Shown in pieces: positions 17,628 through 27,434 of a DNA stretch of 64,000 bases (position 1 is the first letter of the stretch; each line of letters begins with the position of its first letter). The DNA comes from Anaerosalibacter massiliensis (lineage in GTDB: Bacteria; Bacillota; Clostridia; Tissierellales; Sporanaerobacteraceae), in contig CCEZ01000074.1 in NCBI GenBank assembly GCA_000751555.1, positions 1 through 64,000 of the forward strand, read 5' to 3'. The notes beneath the pieces were generated by a model. That model made no database searches, was not told the origin of the DNA, and saw only the letters and a program-made list of their open reading frames with translations. A program made the translations under genes and the position numbers.

Positions 17628-18530
17628 ATGGATCTAAATGAACTAGTAACAGAAAGTATAAATGAAGATACTAAAAATATAGATAAGGTGTCTACCTTAG
17701 AAATGCTAAGAATGATGAATGAAGAAGATAAAAAAGTGGCATTGGCTGTAGAAAAAGAACTTCCAAGTATTGCAGAAGCAATTGATATAATATCTAAAAA
17801 AGTTTATGAAGGTGGAAGACTTATTTATATTGGAGCAGGAACTAGTGGGAGAATAGGCATATTAGATGCTTCAGAATGTCCACCTACTTTTGGTGTAGAA
17901 CCTACACTTGTACAGGGAATAATAGCAGGAGGACATAAGGCTATATTTCAAGCTATAGAAGGTGCAGAAGATAGTAAAGAATTGGCAGTAAAAGATTTGA
18001 AAAAAATAGAATTTACTTCAAAAGATACATTAGTGGGTTTAGCAGCAAGCGGGAAAACCCCCTATACAATTGGTGGGTTAGAATATGCTAATGAAATAGG
18101 CGGCTTTACTGTAGGTATTACATGTAATCCAGCTTCAGATTTATTAAAGGTAGCACAAGTACCAATAAATCCAGTTGTAGGTCCAGAAGTAATATCAGGT
18201 TCTACAAGATTAAAAGCAGGTACTGCACAGAAAATGGTGCTCAATATGATATCTACAGGAACAATGGTAAAATTAGGTAAGGTTTATGGCAATTTAATGG
18301 TGGATGTAAGGGCACAAAATGCTAAATTAATTGAAAGAACAAAAAGATTAGTTATTGAAGCAACAGGGGTTTCAAAAGAAGAGGCAACAAAAGTTTTAGA
18401 AGATACTGATTATGATGTGAAGTTAGCAATAATGGCAATAGAAACAAAATTAGATTTAGATGAGGCAAAGAAAGTATTAATAAAAAATAAAGGATATTTG
18501 AGTAAGTCTATTAAAGAGGGGATTTCTTAG
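17628..18530 (+). CDS. murQ: N-acetylmuramic acid 6-phosphate etherase
   Basis: A 300-aa SIS-domain lyase-type etherase. It carries [27 protein letters not shown], and [12 protein letters not shown], all characteristic of MurQ. It cleaves the D-lactyl ether of MurNAc-6-phosphate to give GlcNAc-6-phosphate and D-lactate. AAAGGTGA just upstream favours the ATG at 17628 over the GTG at 17616, which is inside the ribosome site. It heads an operon with the MurP-like transporter, a DUF871 glycosidase and MurR. Its product feeds NagA and NagB encoded 9 kb downstream. Confidence 0.94.
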   Translation: MDLNELVTESINEDTKNIDKVSTLEMLRMMNEEDKKVALAVEKELPSIAEAIDIISKKVYEGGRLIYIGAGTSGRIGILDASECPPTFGVEPTLVQGIIAGGHKAIFQAIEGAEDSKELAVKDLKKIEFTSKDTLVGLAASGKTPYTIGGLEYANEIGGFTVGITCNPASDLLKVAQVPINPVVGPEVISGSTRLKAGTAQKMVLNMISTGTMVKLGKVYGNLMVDVRAQNAKLIERTKRLVIEATGVSKEEATKVLEDTDYDVKLAIMAIETKLDLDEAKKVLIKNKGYLSKSIKEGIS

Positions 18531-18568
18531 TAAAGCCTCAAAATAAAAGATTAAAAGGGGGAGTAGAA

Positions 18569-19921
18569 ATGAGTACAAAGATTTCAAATTTAGGTAATGA
18601 AATCCTTAAGTATATTGGAGGAGAGGAAAACATTATCAGTTTTGAAAATTGTATGACTAGATTGAGGATTAGACTAAAAGATAGTTCATTGCTTAAAAAG
18701 GAAGAATTAGAAAATGCAGATGGAGTAATGGGTGTGTTGCAATCAGGGCAAGAAGTTCAAATAATAGTTGGGCCTGGTACAGCTTCAAAAGTATCAGATT
18801 ATGTAAAAGAAGCTACATCAATTATAGTAACAGACAATCCAGAATTTGGTCAGGCAGATGAAATGAAAAAACGAGTTAAGGAGCAGTATAAAGCACCAGG
18901 AAGTGGATTTTTAAATAAAATAGCGCAAATATTTATTCCATTAATTCCAGCATTTATAGGTTCAGGACTTATAATGGGTATTAATAATATTTTAAGTGTA
19001 AAGGAAATCGCAAGCCCAAATGTTATTGGATTATTGGGAGCTTTCTCAGGGGCGGTATTTGGCTATTTAGCAATAATGGTAGGTATGAATGCAGCAAAAG
19101 TATTTGGAGCTTCAACTGCAATAGGTGGATTAATGGGTGGTATTACAATTTCACCAGTGTTAGAAGGAGTAGAGTTATTTGGTAGACAGTTAGTACCAGG
19201 ACGTGGAGGAATTATTTCAGTAATATTAGTAGTTTGGTTTGCATCAATAGTTGAAAAGAATTTAAGAAAAGTTCTTCCAAGTGTAGTAGAACTAATTCTT
19301 ACACCTTTATTGACAATATTGATTTCTGGATTTGCTGCAGTATTAGTTTTACAACCAATAGGTGGAGCAATTTCTGATGGGATAGGTGTAGGAGTATCAG
19401 GTGCTATTGAAAAAGGTGGAGCATTTACAGGTGCAATACTTGGTGGTACATTCTTACCCTTAGTAATGACTGGGTTGCATCAAGGATTGACTCCAATTCA
19501 TGCAGACTTAATAGACACAACAGGAGTAACTACTTTACTTCCTATATTAGCCATGGCTGGAGCAGGGCAAGTAGGGGCAAGTTTTGCAGTATTGGCCAGA
19601 ACTAAAAATAAGAGATTGAAAAAGACAATAAGTAGTGCTTTGCCAGTTGGAATACTTGGTATTGGTGAACCGCTAATATATGGTGTAACATTACCATTAG
19701 GTAAACCTTTCATAGGAGCTTGTATTGGTGGAGCAGTAGGAGGGGCTATAGTTGCACCAGCTAAAGTAGGTGCAATGAGTATGGGTATATCAGGACTGCC
19801 TCTAGCAATGCTTATTAAACCAGGTGGTGTAGGCATATTTATATTAGGAATATTAGGTGCTTATGTAGGCGGATTTATAGCTACATTGTTATTAGGTTTT
19901 GATGATCCAGTTGAAGAATAA
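18569..19921 (+). CDS. murP: PTS EIIBC component, MurNAc (MurP) type
   Basis: A 450-aa EIIBC of the glucose/sucrose PTS family. Residues ~1-85 are the EIIB domain with phospho-cysteine C28 (SFENCMTRLRI). The rest is the membrane EIIC with GLHQGLTPIHADLID and GIGEPLIYGVTLP. It has no fused EIIA, as in MurP and TreB-type proteins, and the single-domain EIIA gene is close by. The murQ/mupG/murR context points to MurNAc or a MurNAc-GlcNAc disaccharide as substrate. GGGGGAG lies upstream. Transport couples uptake to 6-phosphorylation. Confidence 0.87.
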   Translation: MSTKISNLGNEILKYIGGEENIISFENCMTRLRIRLKDSSLLKKEELENADGVMGVLQSGQEVQIIVGPGTASKVSDYVKEATSIIVTDNPEFGQADEMKKRVKEQYKAPGSGFLNKIAQIFIPLIPAFIGSGLIMGINNILSVKEIASPNVIGLLGAFSGAVFGYLAIMVGMNAAKVFGASTAIGGLMGGITISPVLEGVELFGRQLVPGRGGIISVILVVWFASIVEKNLRKVLPSVVELILTPLLTILISGFAAVLVLQPIGGAISDGIGVGVSGAIEKGGAFTGAILGGTFLPLVMTGLHQGLTPIHADLIDTTGVTTLLPILAMAGAGQVGASFAVLARTKNKRLKKTISSALPVGILGIGEPLIYGVTLPLGKPFIGACIGGAVGGAIVAPAKVGAMSMGISGLPLAMLIKPGGVGIFILGILGAYVGGFIATLLLGFDDPVEE

Positions 19922-19963
19922 TTATTAAAAGAAATTGACTTTGAAATAAGTAGATAGTATTTC

Positions 19964-19993
19964 ATACAAGGTACTCGAAAGAGTACCTTGTAT
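19964..19993 (+). other. intercistronic GAAA-tetraloop hairpin in the mur operon
   Basis: A perfect 13-bp stem (19964-19976 with 19981-19993) closed by a GAAA (GNRA-type) tetraloop. No T-run follows, so read-through to the DUF871 gene is likely. It may be an mRNA stabiliser, partial terminator or processing site. Confidence 0.6.
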
Positions 19994-20022
19994 ACTAAAA
20001 AATATAATTAGGAGTGATTGAT

Positions 20023-21069
20023 TTGCTTGGTATATCTGTTTATGCAGGAATGGACAATTCTATAGAAGAAATTATTGAATATTTAAATAAGGCTCATAAA
20101 TTTGGTATACAAACATTATTTACTTCAGCCCATATACCGGAGACCAATGAGAATTTTTTAAATGATTTAAGAATCCTTTTAGAAGAATCATCAAGATTAG
20201 GATTTACAACTATTATTGATATATCTAAAAATTACTTTGAAAAATTGGATATGAATAAGTATAAAATAGATTATTTAAGATTAGACTATGGTTTTACATT
20301 GGAAGAAGCAGCTAAAATGACTAATGAATGTGATTTTGGAATCACAGTAAATGCTACGACTTTTACTACAGAAGATATAGAAAAGTTTATAGGTTTTGGA
20401 GGGAAAATAGAAAAGATAAATGCTTGCCACAATTTTTATCCTAGAAAAGACACAGGAATATCTGAAGAGTTATTCATAAAAAGAAATAAAATATTTAAGA
20501 AATATGGTATAAAGACTATGGCGTTTGTACCATCACAGGATGGAAAGCGAGGGCCAGTATATGAAGGGCTTCCAACTTTAGAGAAGCATAGAGATCTTCC
20601 TCCTATAGTTAGTTCCCAGCATTTGCTTAAACTTGGAATAGATTTTGTAGTTATAGGGGATGCTATAGCTTCAGATGAAGAATTAAAAAGTTTAAATGTT
20701 ATAGAAAATGATATAAATATTATACCTATTAAACTAAATGAGAATTTATCAGAAGTAGAGCTAAAACTCTTAAATAGCGTTCATACAAATCGCATGGATC
20801 CAGGAGAATATGCAATACGTTCACAAGAGTCTAGGCTTATAAAGGAGGGACAGATTATCCCGAACAATAATCTATTCCCAAGGAGTAAATATTCTGTTAC
20901 AATAGATAATGAAAGATATAAAAGATATGAAGGAGAGCTCCAGATATTGAAAAAAGATCTTCCAGTAGATGAAAGGGTAAATGTAGTTGGAGATGTAAAA
21001 TTTGGAGATGTTATTATAGACTTATTGAGACCAGGAGAAAAATTCAAATTTTATACAATGGGGGATTAA
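20023..21069 (+). CDS. mupG: DUF871 protein, probable 6-phospho-N-acetylmuramidase (MupG-like)
   Basis: A 348-aa protein matching DUF871 throughout: a TIM-barrel N-terminal domain (LGISVYAGMDNSIEE, FTSAHIPE, KINACHNFYPR, SSQHLLKLGIDFVVIGDA) and a small C-terminal beta domain (GDVKFGDVIIDLLRPGEKF). The family includes MupG, which splits MurNAc-6P-GlcNAc taken up by the PTS. The position between murP and murR supports that role. The start is read as TTG 20023 behind AGGAG; the GTG at 20014 overlaps the ribosome site. Confidence 0.85.
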   Translation: MLGISVYAGMDNSIEEIIEYLNKAHKFGIQTLFTSAHIPETNENFLNDLRILLEESSRLGFTTIIDISKNYFEKLDMNKYKIDYLRLDYGFTLEEAAKMTNECDFGITVNATTFTTEDIEKFIGFGGKIEKINACHNFYPRKDTGISEELFIKRNKIFKKYGIKTMAFVPSQDGKRGPVYEGLPTLEKHRDLPPIVSSQHLLKLGIDFVVIGDAIASDEELKSLNVIENDINIIPIKLNENLSEVELKLLNSVHTNRMDPGEYAIRSQESRLIKEGQIIPNNNLFPRSKYSVTIDNERYKRYEGELQILKKDLPVDERVNVVGDVKFGDVIIDLLRPGEKFKFYTMGD

Positions 21070-21070
21070 A

Positions 21071-21925
21071 ATGAGTTTGTTTTTAAAAATGAACGAAGTA
21101 AGAGATCAGCTAACTAATTCAGAACAGAAAATTGTAGGCTGTATATTAGACAATAATGAAGAAGTTTATAATTTATCTATTCAAGAATTAGCAAAAAAAT
21201 GCAATACAAGCCCTTCAAGTGTAGTTAGATTTTGTCAAAAAATGGGCTTTGAAGGTTTTCAAGATTTTAAAATAGAATTAGCTAAAGAAAAATCTGATTT
21301 AAATAAAAATCATAGCATAGTTTATGAAGATGTTAGAGTAGATGATACAATAGATGATATAGTTGGAAAAATTTCAGCAGGAAATATTAAATCAATAGAA
21401 AACACTGTAGAATTATTAGATCGTAGTGAAGTTGAAAAGGCTGTGAGAGTACTAAATAATGCAAATAATATACTTCTATATGGAGTAGGAGCATCAGGAT
21501 TAGTAGCCATGGATTTTCAATATAAGCTTATGCGTATCAATAGAAATGCTTTTTGCTATTTAGATAGTCATACTCAACTTTCTACAGCAGTAAATATACA
21601 GGAAAATGATGTAGCAGTAGGTATATCCCATAGTGGCAAAACTCTTGAAGTTTTTAAAGCAATAGAAATGGCAAATAAAAAAGGAGCAAAGACTATATCT
21701 ATTACAAGATATGGGGACAATCCATTAAGTAGTATATCTAATATAAAACTATGGTCTGGAGGGAAAGAAAAAAATTTAAGAGTAGGGGCTATAGCCTCTA
21801 GAATTGCTCAATTAACTGTGGTTGACATATTATTCGTAGGTCTAGCTCAAAAAGATTTCAATACAGTTTCAGAATATTTAAAGGGAACTAGAATGATGGT
21901 GGATGATTTTAAAATAAAAAAGTAG
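21071..21925 (+). CDS. murR: MurR/RpiR-family transcriptional regulator
   Basis: A 284-aa regulator. The N-terminal HTH_6 domain (~1-77) includes LSIQELAKKCNTSPSSVVRF. The C-terminal SIS domain (~125-260) has LLYGVGASGLVAMDF and VGISHSGKTLEVFKAI, which would bind a sugar phosphate, presumably MurNAc-6P or a related sugar phosphate. It starts 2 bp after the DUF871 stop with GGGGGA upstream. It likely represses the operon through the inverted repeat overlapping the murQ -35 box; that is inference. A terminator follows. Confidence 0.9.
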   Translation: MSLFLKMNEVRDQLTNSEQKIVGCILDNNEEVYNLSIQELAKKCNTSPSSVVRFCQKMGFEGFQDFKIELAKEKSDLNKNHSIVYEDVRVDDTIDDIVGKISAGNIKSIENTVELLDRSEVEKAVRVLNNANNILLYGVGASGLVAMDFQYKLMRINRNAFCYLDSHTQLSTAVNIQENDVAVGISHSGKTLEVFKAIEMANKKGAKTISITRYGDNPLSSISNIKLWSGGKEKNLRVGAIASRIAQLTVVDILFVGLAQKDFNTVSEYLKGTRMMVDDFKIKK

Positions 21926-21938
21926 CTTTTAACAGTAT

Positions 21939-21968
21939 AATCCCCTAGTATTAAAATAGGGGTATTTT
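21939..21968 (+). terminator. rho-independent terminator
   Basis: CCCCTA (21942-21947) pairs with TAGGGG (21957-21962), extended by flanking A/T pairs and followed by TATTTTC. It ends the mur operon. Confidence 0.82.
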
Positions 21969-22038
21969 CATGCTTTTAAATATTTTGTGATATACTTTTA
22001 TATATTATAATGAAGTATAGCGTATTGGAGGATAATAA

Positions 22039-23139
22039 ATGATAAAGTGTATACATACTGGTGACTTGCATTTAGGTTCTCAATTTAGGAATACAAGTTT
22101 TGATGGAATACATGCTAAACAGAGGCGTTTAGAGATATGGGAAACTTTTGAGAAAATAGTAGATAGGACAGTAGAGAATAATGTAGATTTTTTATTTATT
22201 GCTGGAGATTTGTATGAGGAAAAATATTTTACTATAGGAGATATTAAAAGAGTTAGGGATAAATTAAAAGAAGCAAAGAATGTTAACATAATAATATCAA
22301 CTGGAAATCATGATCCTATAGGTGAGAATAGTCTATACAGAAAAATTGATTGGCCTAAAAATGTATATATATTTGACGGAAAAGGCATATCTTCCATAGA
22401 ATTTAAAAAAGAGAATACAGTTGTATGGGGATACAGTTGGGATAAAAAAGAGGAAAATGAAGACTTGTTATCCCAAATAAAAATAGAACAAAATGAAAAA
22501 ATAAATATATTATTAATTCATGGAGATGTATTAAATAAGAATTCAGTTTATTTACCTATAAACAAGCAATTGTTAGAATCAAAAGGTTTTGATTATATAG
22601 GACTAGGGCATATACATAAACCACAATTTATAACGGATAAGATTTGTTACTGTGGAAGCCCAGAGCCTTTAGATTTTGGAGAAACGGGAATACATGGAAT
22701 AATTGAAGGGACTATTGAAAAGGAAAGTGTAACTATGAGCCTTCTTCCATTTTCTAAAAGATATTTTATAATTAAAGAAATAAATATTACTGAGATCATG
22801 ACTTATAATGATATATTAAATAAAATAAAAGAATCTGACAATCTTTTTATGAGAGAGAGCAATTTATATAGAATAGTTTTAAAAGGAATAAAGGATAGGG
22901 ATATTAATTTAAATATAGAAGACCTACAGGAAATATTATCTAATGAATTTTATTATGTAGAACTTATAGATGAAACTATACCTGACTATGATTTAGAAAA
23001 ACTAAGAGCAGAAAATGAAAACAATATTATTGGACTTTTTATTGAGGAAATGAGTAAAAGGGATTTAGAAGATGAAGTCAATAAAAATGCACTTTATATT
23101 GGACTAGAAACCCTTTTTAAAGAAAAGGTGATAAAATGA
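22039..23139 (+). CDS. yhaO: SbcD/YhaO-like exonuclease, metallophosphatase subunit
   Basis: A 366-aa calcineurin-like phosphoesterase. The motifs are HTGDLHLG, FLFIAGDLYEE, ISTGNHDP, LLIHGD and YIGLGHIHKPQ, in the order of Mre11/SbcD proteins. Length and the absence of a longer C-terminal cap fit the YhaO branch. GGAGGATAA lies upstream. The gene overlaps the next by 4 nt (ATGA), so the two products are translationally coupled. Together they should form a DNA-end-processing nuclease complex. Confidence 0.88.
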   Translation: MIKCIHTGDLHLGSQFRNTSFDGIHAKQRRLEIWETFEKIVDRTVENNVDFLFIAGDLYEEKYFTIGDIKRVRDKLKEAKNVNIIISTGNHDPIGENSLYRKIDWPKNVYIFDGKGISSIEFKKENTVVWGYSWDKKEENEDLLSQIKIEQNEKINILLIHGDVLNKNSVYLPINKQLLESKGFDYIGLGHIHKPQFITDKICYCGSPEPLDFGETGIHGIIEGTIEKESVTMSLLPFSKRYFIIKEINITEIMTYNDILNKIKESDNLFMRESNLYRIVLKGIKDRDINLNIEDLQEILSNEFYYVELIDETIPDYDLEKLRAENENNIIGLFIEEMSKRDLEDEVNKNALYIGLETLFKEKVIK

Positions 23140-25868
23140 TTATTAAACAATTAAATATCATTTCCTTTGGAAAATTCAAAGAAAAAAATTTGAAATTAAG
23201 TAGTGGGATGAATATTATTTACGGAAATAATGAGTCTGGAAAAACTACAATACATAAATTCATTGAAGGAATGTTTTTTGGCTTTTTTAAACCTTATTCA
23301 AGAAGAAAGATATATACTAAAGATTATGAAAAATATTTTCCTTGGAATGAAACAAACTACAGGGGAGTTTTAAAGTTTATTCACAAAGGAGAAGTTTATA
23401 GGATAGAGAGAAACTTTGCTAAAAAATTTGATAATGTAAAAATATTTGATGATAAAACTGGTGAAGATATATCCTATTTATTTGATTATGATCCGGTTTT
23501 AAGATTATATTCTCCTGGTTCGGTTTTTGGCTTTAATAATATAGTATACAATAATACAATAAATATTAAACAATTAGGGAGTAAGACAGATAAAGCATTA
23601 GCAAAAGAAATAAAAGATAGTTTAATTAATATTGGTGGAAGTTTAGATGACAATATTTCTGTTAAAAATGCTGTGGAGGATTTAACAAAAAGAATAAATG
23701 CTATAGGTACTGAAGATCAGCGGAAAACTTCTCCTTATGGAAAAATTGTAGAAGAGCTAGAAAAACTATATAATGAAAGAAAAACTGGGCTAAAATATAA
23801 TGAAAAAATAAAAAAAGAAGAGGAACAATTAAATAATTTGAAAAAAGAATTATCCTACTTAAAAAGTGAAGAAGATTCTTTAAAAGAAAAGGTAAAAGAT
23901 ATAGAAAGATTAGAAGTGAAGGAAAAATATGAAGAAGCATTGAAAGTTATTGGAGAAATAGATAATTTATCTAAAGCAATAAAAAAATTAAGAGAGTATT
24001 CAAATCTTGATATGAATGATTATACTTTATTAGTTAGCTTGCAAAAAGAAGAGGATAATTTAGAAAATAGTATAATTCAATGGAATGAAGAGCTAAAAAG
24101 AGTAAATAAAGGCTTAAATGAGCTAATAGTAGATTTAAATATTCTACAAAAATATAGTATTATAAAAAAATCAGAATTTCAAAATCTTATTAGAAGCTGT
24201 GAAGAATATTGTGATAGGAAAGAAAAATTAAGTAATTTGCAAAGTAAAGTAAGAGATATTGAAATAGAGAAAAAAGAATTAAATTATAATAATATACAGG
24301 ATTTAATAGATGATATGTATTCATATGAAGATATGGAAGAGAGAAGAAATTCTATATTTTATAAAAATGAATATGCAAATGTAATTTTTTTAAGGACAAG
24401 ATTAGAAGAAAAATTGAAAGAACTGAAAAATAAGAAAAAGTTTACTTTAGTATTTACTTCACTAATATTGGTTTCCATTATATTAGGATTTAAAAATATT
24501 TTATTTTTCCTATTTATATTGCCATCCTCATTATTTCTTTTTTATAATTTTCGTTCTAGTAAGGAGATTAAAGTTTATGTAGAAAGTTTAAATAGGCAAA
24601 TAGCGGACATTACAGAAAAAGAAAGAGAAAAAAATGAAATCTCAGATAAACTGGAAGATGAGATGGATGCTATTTTGAAAAAATATAATTGTACTACAAA
24701 AATAGAGCTAAAAAGGCTCTTTGATAAAAGCTATGAAACTAGTTTAAATATTAGAAATAGAGATAAATTTTTTGAATCATTAAAACAAGAAGAAAATATT
24801 TTAATTGAAGATATATATGAACTTGAAAATAGACTAAGGTATTTTGATAGTATATTAGAATTAAAAGAAGATTTTTCTATTGAGCATGTAAAAAATATTG
24901 AAAGAGAATATTTCGAATTTATAACTAAAAAAGATAAGGAAGAAGAATTATTAAATAAACAGAAATATTTAAGAGATAAAATAAATACTTGTCAAGTGGA
25001 ACTAAATAAAATCTCAAAGCAAATAGAAGAAATCTTTTCTAAAACTTATTCTACTAGTATAGAAGAGTTTAAGAATGGTCTTGAGAAAAAAGAAAAATAC
25101 AATAGTTATTTAAAAGATATGGAAAATAAGGAATTATTGCTAAGTAAAATTTTGGGTAATAATAGTTTAGAATACTTAAAGAATGAATCTATAAAAGTAA
25201 GTGGAGAGTTTGAAGACAACTGTAAAATATTAGATAAGGATAGACTAATAAATGATTTAAATAGTGTGGAAAATGAAATATCTGAAAAACAGAAATATAT
25301 AACTAGAATAGAAGAAAGAATTAGTAATTTATATAAAAACTTTAGACCATTAGTAGAAATAGATGATGATATTTTTAAAAAAGAACAAGTGAAAAAAGAT
25401 TATGAAAACAAACTAAAATCTCTTAGAATAGCAAAGAATACTATTGAAAATATTTCTAAAAATATACAAAGAAATTTCGCACCTACTCTAAACAAAAAAG
25501 TAAGTGATACAATATCTATTGTTACTGGAGAAAAATATAGAGAAGTTAAAATAAATGATAAAATGAATATTTCTGTAGTAGACTCTGAAAACAATAAATT
25601 GGTAGATATTGGGAAATTAAGTGGTGGCACTATGGATCAATTATATTTTGCTACAAGATTTGGCATAGCAAATATATTAAAAGAAGAAAAAACTCCCTTA
25701 ATACTAGATGATTGTTTTGTTCAATATGATATAAATAGACTCGAAAATATTTTAAGATTTCTAAGTTATGAAAGTAAAAAAAGGCAGATTATTTTATTTA
25801 CTTGTCATAGAAGAGAAAAAGAAATATTAGAGAAATATGGTACTGATTTTAACTATATAAACTTATAA
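23136..25868 (+). CDS. yhaN: SbcC/YhaN-like AAA ATPase
   Basis: A 910-aa SMC/Rad50-like ATPase. Walker A is GNNESGKTT (~residues 30-38), the ABC signature LSGGTMDQLYFATRFG and Walker B PLILDDCFVQYD are near the C-terminus. Between them are long coiled coils, interrupted near residues 430-468 by two hydrophobic stretches (VFTSLILVSIILGF and ILFFLFILPSSLFLFY), a known oddity of YhaN proteins that suggests membrane association. It is coupled to the preceding nuclease gene. Role in DNA repair or end processing is by family. Confidence 0.88.
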   Translation: MIIKQLNIISFGKFKEKNLKLSSGMNIIYGNNESGKTTIHKFIEGMFFGFFKPYSRRKIYTKDYEKYFPWNETNYRGVLKFIHKGEVYRIERNFAKKFDNVKIFDDKTGEDISYLFDYDPVLRLYSPGSVFGFNNIVYNNTINIKQLGSKTDKALAKEIKDSLINIGGSLDDNISVKNAVEDLTKRINAIGTEDQRKTSPYGKIVEELEKLYNERKTGLKYNEKIKKEEEQLNNLKKELSYLKSEEDSLKEKVKDIERLEVKEKYEEALKVIGEIDNLSKAIKKLREYSNLDMNDYTLLVSLQKEEDNLENSIIQWNEELKRVNKGLNELIVDLNILQKYSIIKKSEFQNLIRSCEEYCDRKEKLSNLQSKVRDIEIEKKELNYNNIQDLIDDMYSYEDMEERRNSIFYKNEYANVIFLRTRLEEKLKELKNKKKFTLVFTSLILVSIILGFKNILFFLFILPSSLFLFYNFRSSKEIKVYVESLNRQIADITEKEREKNEISDKLEDEMDAILKKYNCTTKIELKRLFDKSYETSLNIRNRDKFFESLKQEENILIEDIYELENRLRYFDSILELKEDFSIEHVKNIEREYFEFITKKDKEEELLNKQKYLRDKINTCQVELNKISKQIEEIFSKTYSTSIEEFKNGLEKKEKYNSYLKDMENKELLLSKILGNNSLEYLKNESIKVSGEFEDNCKILDKDRLINDLNSVENEISEKQKYITRIEERISNLYKNFRPLVEIDDDIFKKEQVKKDYENKLKSLRIAKNTIENISKNIQRNFAPTLNKKVSDTISIVTGEKYREVKINDKMNISVVDSENNKLVDIGKLSGGTMDQLYFATRFGIANILKEEKTPLILDDCFVQYDINRLENILRFLSYESKKRQIILFTCHRREKEILEKYGTDFNYINL

Positions 25869-25880
25869 GTTAAAGTATTA

Positions 25881-25925
25881 CATTAACCTATAAAAACTGT
25901 AAGAATAGCTATTTATAGGCTAATG
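25881..25925 (+). terminator. stem-loop after yhaN
   Basis: A 14-bp stem (25881-25894 with 25912-25925) has one mismatch. No clear T-run follows. It is probably a weak terminator or mRNA end between yhaN and the phosphoesterase gene. Confidence 0.5.
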
Positions 25926-25956
25926 TTAAACTTTAAGATTAACTGAGGTGAAATAA

Positions 25957-26640
25957 ATGATATATGGCATAGGAGATTTACATTTAGACTATTCAAAGAA
26001 AAAACCTATGGACATATTTGGAGAAAATTGGTTAGATCATGAAGAGAAAATATTTGAAAATTGGAAGAGTAAAATAAAATCTGAAGACTTAGTACTCATG
26101 CCAGGAGATATATCTTGGGCGTTAAAGTTAGAAGATGCTTATAATGATTTGAAAAAAATTGATGAACTTCCAGGTAAAAAAATTATAACTAAGGGAAATC
26201 ACGATTATTGGTGGGAAAGTAAGAAAAAAATGAACTCACTAGGACTTGAAACTATATTTTTTCTTCAAAACGATAGTTATAAATATGAGAATATAACTGT
26301 AGTTGGCACTAGAGGGTGGAAAGCTAAAGATAGTGAAGACTTTACAGAACATGATGAAAAGATGTACAATAGAGAAGTTAATAGACTTAAACTATCATTA
26401 GATTCTATTGAAAATAGAGGAGATAAAATAATATCAATGCTTCATTATCCACCTTTTAATTTAGATTCGTCTCCAAATGAATTTGTCAATTTGATGAGAG
26501 AATATGATGTAGATATTTGTATATATGGGCATCTTCATTCAGAAGGACATAAATATGTAGTTGAAGATATTATTGAGAATATAGAGTTTTTATGTGTATC
26601 TAGCGATTATATAGATTTTAATCCTTTTAAAATCTATTAA
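25957..26640 (+). CDS. calcineurin-like metallophosphoesterase
   Basis: A 227-aa single-domain phosphoesterase: IYGIGDLHLDYSKKKPMD, LVLMPGDISWALK, TKGNHDYWW, SMLHYPPF and IYGHLHSEGH give the five metal-binding motifs. It belongs to a broadly conserved Firmicute group of unknown substrate. TGAGGTG is upstream of the ATG. It is 28 bp before nagB and likely co-transcribed with it. Confidence 0.85.
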   Translation: MIYGIGDLHLDYSKKKPMDIFGENWLDHEEKIFENWKSKIKSEDLVLMPGDISWALKLEDAYNDLKKIDELPGKKIITKGNHDYWWESKKKMNSLGLETIFFLQNDSYKYENITVVGTRGWKAKDSEDFTEHDEKMYNREVNRLKLSLDSIENRGDKIISMLHYPPFNLDSSPNEFVNLMREYDVDICIYGHLHSEGHKYVVEDIIENIEFLCVSSDYIDFNPFKIY

Positions 26641-26668
26641 ATATATTTAAAATAAGGAGGAATTTAAT

Positions 26669-27403
26669 ATGAAAATTTTCATTGAAAAAAATTATACAGA
26701 TTTAAGTAAAAGGGTAGCAGATATTATAGAAAGTGAAATGAAAGAAAAATCAAATTTAGTACTAGGCCTAGCTACAGGAAGTACACCTATAGGAACATAT
26801 GAAGAACTTATTAAAAGACATAAAGAAGAAGGATTAGATTTTTCTAAAATCACTACATTTAATTTAGATGAATATTTAGGAATTCCTCATGATCATGTAA
26901 ATAGTTATCATTATTTCATGGAAGAAAATTTTTTCAAGAGTATTAATATAGATAATGACAAAATTAATATTCCAAATGGAAATCCAGAAAATGTAGAAGA
27001 ATATTGTAAAGCCTATGATGAAAAAATAGAAAATCAAGGTGGAATAGATGTACAAATATTAGGTATTGGTGAAAATGGACATATAGCATTTAATGAACCA
27101 GATGATAAATTATATCTTGGAACTCATGTAACAGATTTGACAGAATCTACAATAAAAGCTAATTCAAGATTTTTTGATTCTATAGATGATGTGCCTAAAA
27201 AAGCTATAACTATGGGATTAGGAAGTATTATGAAATCTAAAAAAATACTTCTTTTAGCTAGTGGTAAGAATAAGGCCAATACAATTAAAAAATTATTGAA
27301 AGATGGAGTAGTATCTACTCACAATCCAGCTTCATTATTATTATTACATCCAGATGTAACCATAATATTAGATGAAGAAGCAGCAGAAGAATATATGAAA
27401 TAA
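26669..27403 (+). CDS. nagB: glucosamine-6-phosphate deaminase
   Basis: A 244-aa enzyme of standard NagB length. Motifs: LGLATGSTPIGTYEELI (phosphate loop), FNLDEYLGI with catalytic Asp, and GIGENGHIAFNEP with catalytic His. It converts GlcN-6P to fructose-6P and ammonia. AAGGAGG precedes the ATG. nagA follows after 31 bp. The pair completes the route from MurNAc-6P via MurQ to glycolysis. Confidence 0.96.
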   Translation: MKIFIEKNYTDLSKRVADIIESEMKEKSNLVLGLATGSTPIGTYEELIKRHKEEGLDFSKITTFNLDEYLGIPHDHVNSYHYFMEENFFKSINIDNDKINIPNGNPENVEEYCKAYDEKIENQGGIDVQILGIGENGHIAFNEPDDKLYLGTHVTDLTESTIKANSRFFDSIDDVPKKAITMGLGSIMKSKKILLLASGKNKANTIKKLLKDGVVSTHNPASLLLLHPDVTIILDEEAAEEYMK

Positions 27404-27434
27404 AAAATGTATATAGGGTAAGGGAGAGAGTCAA

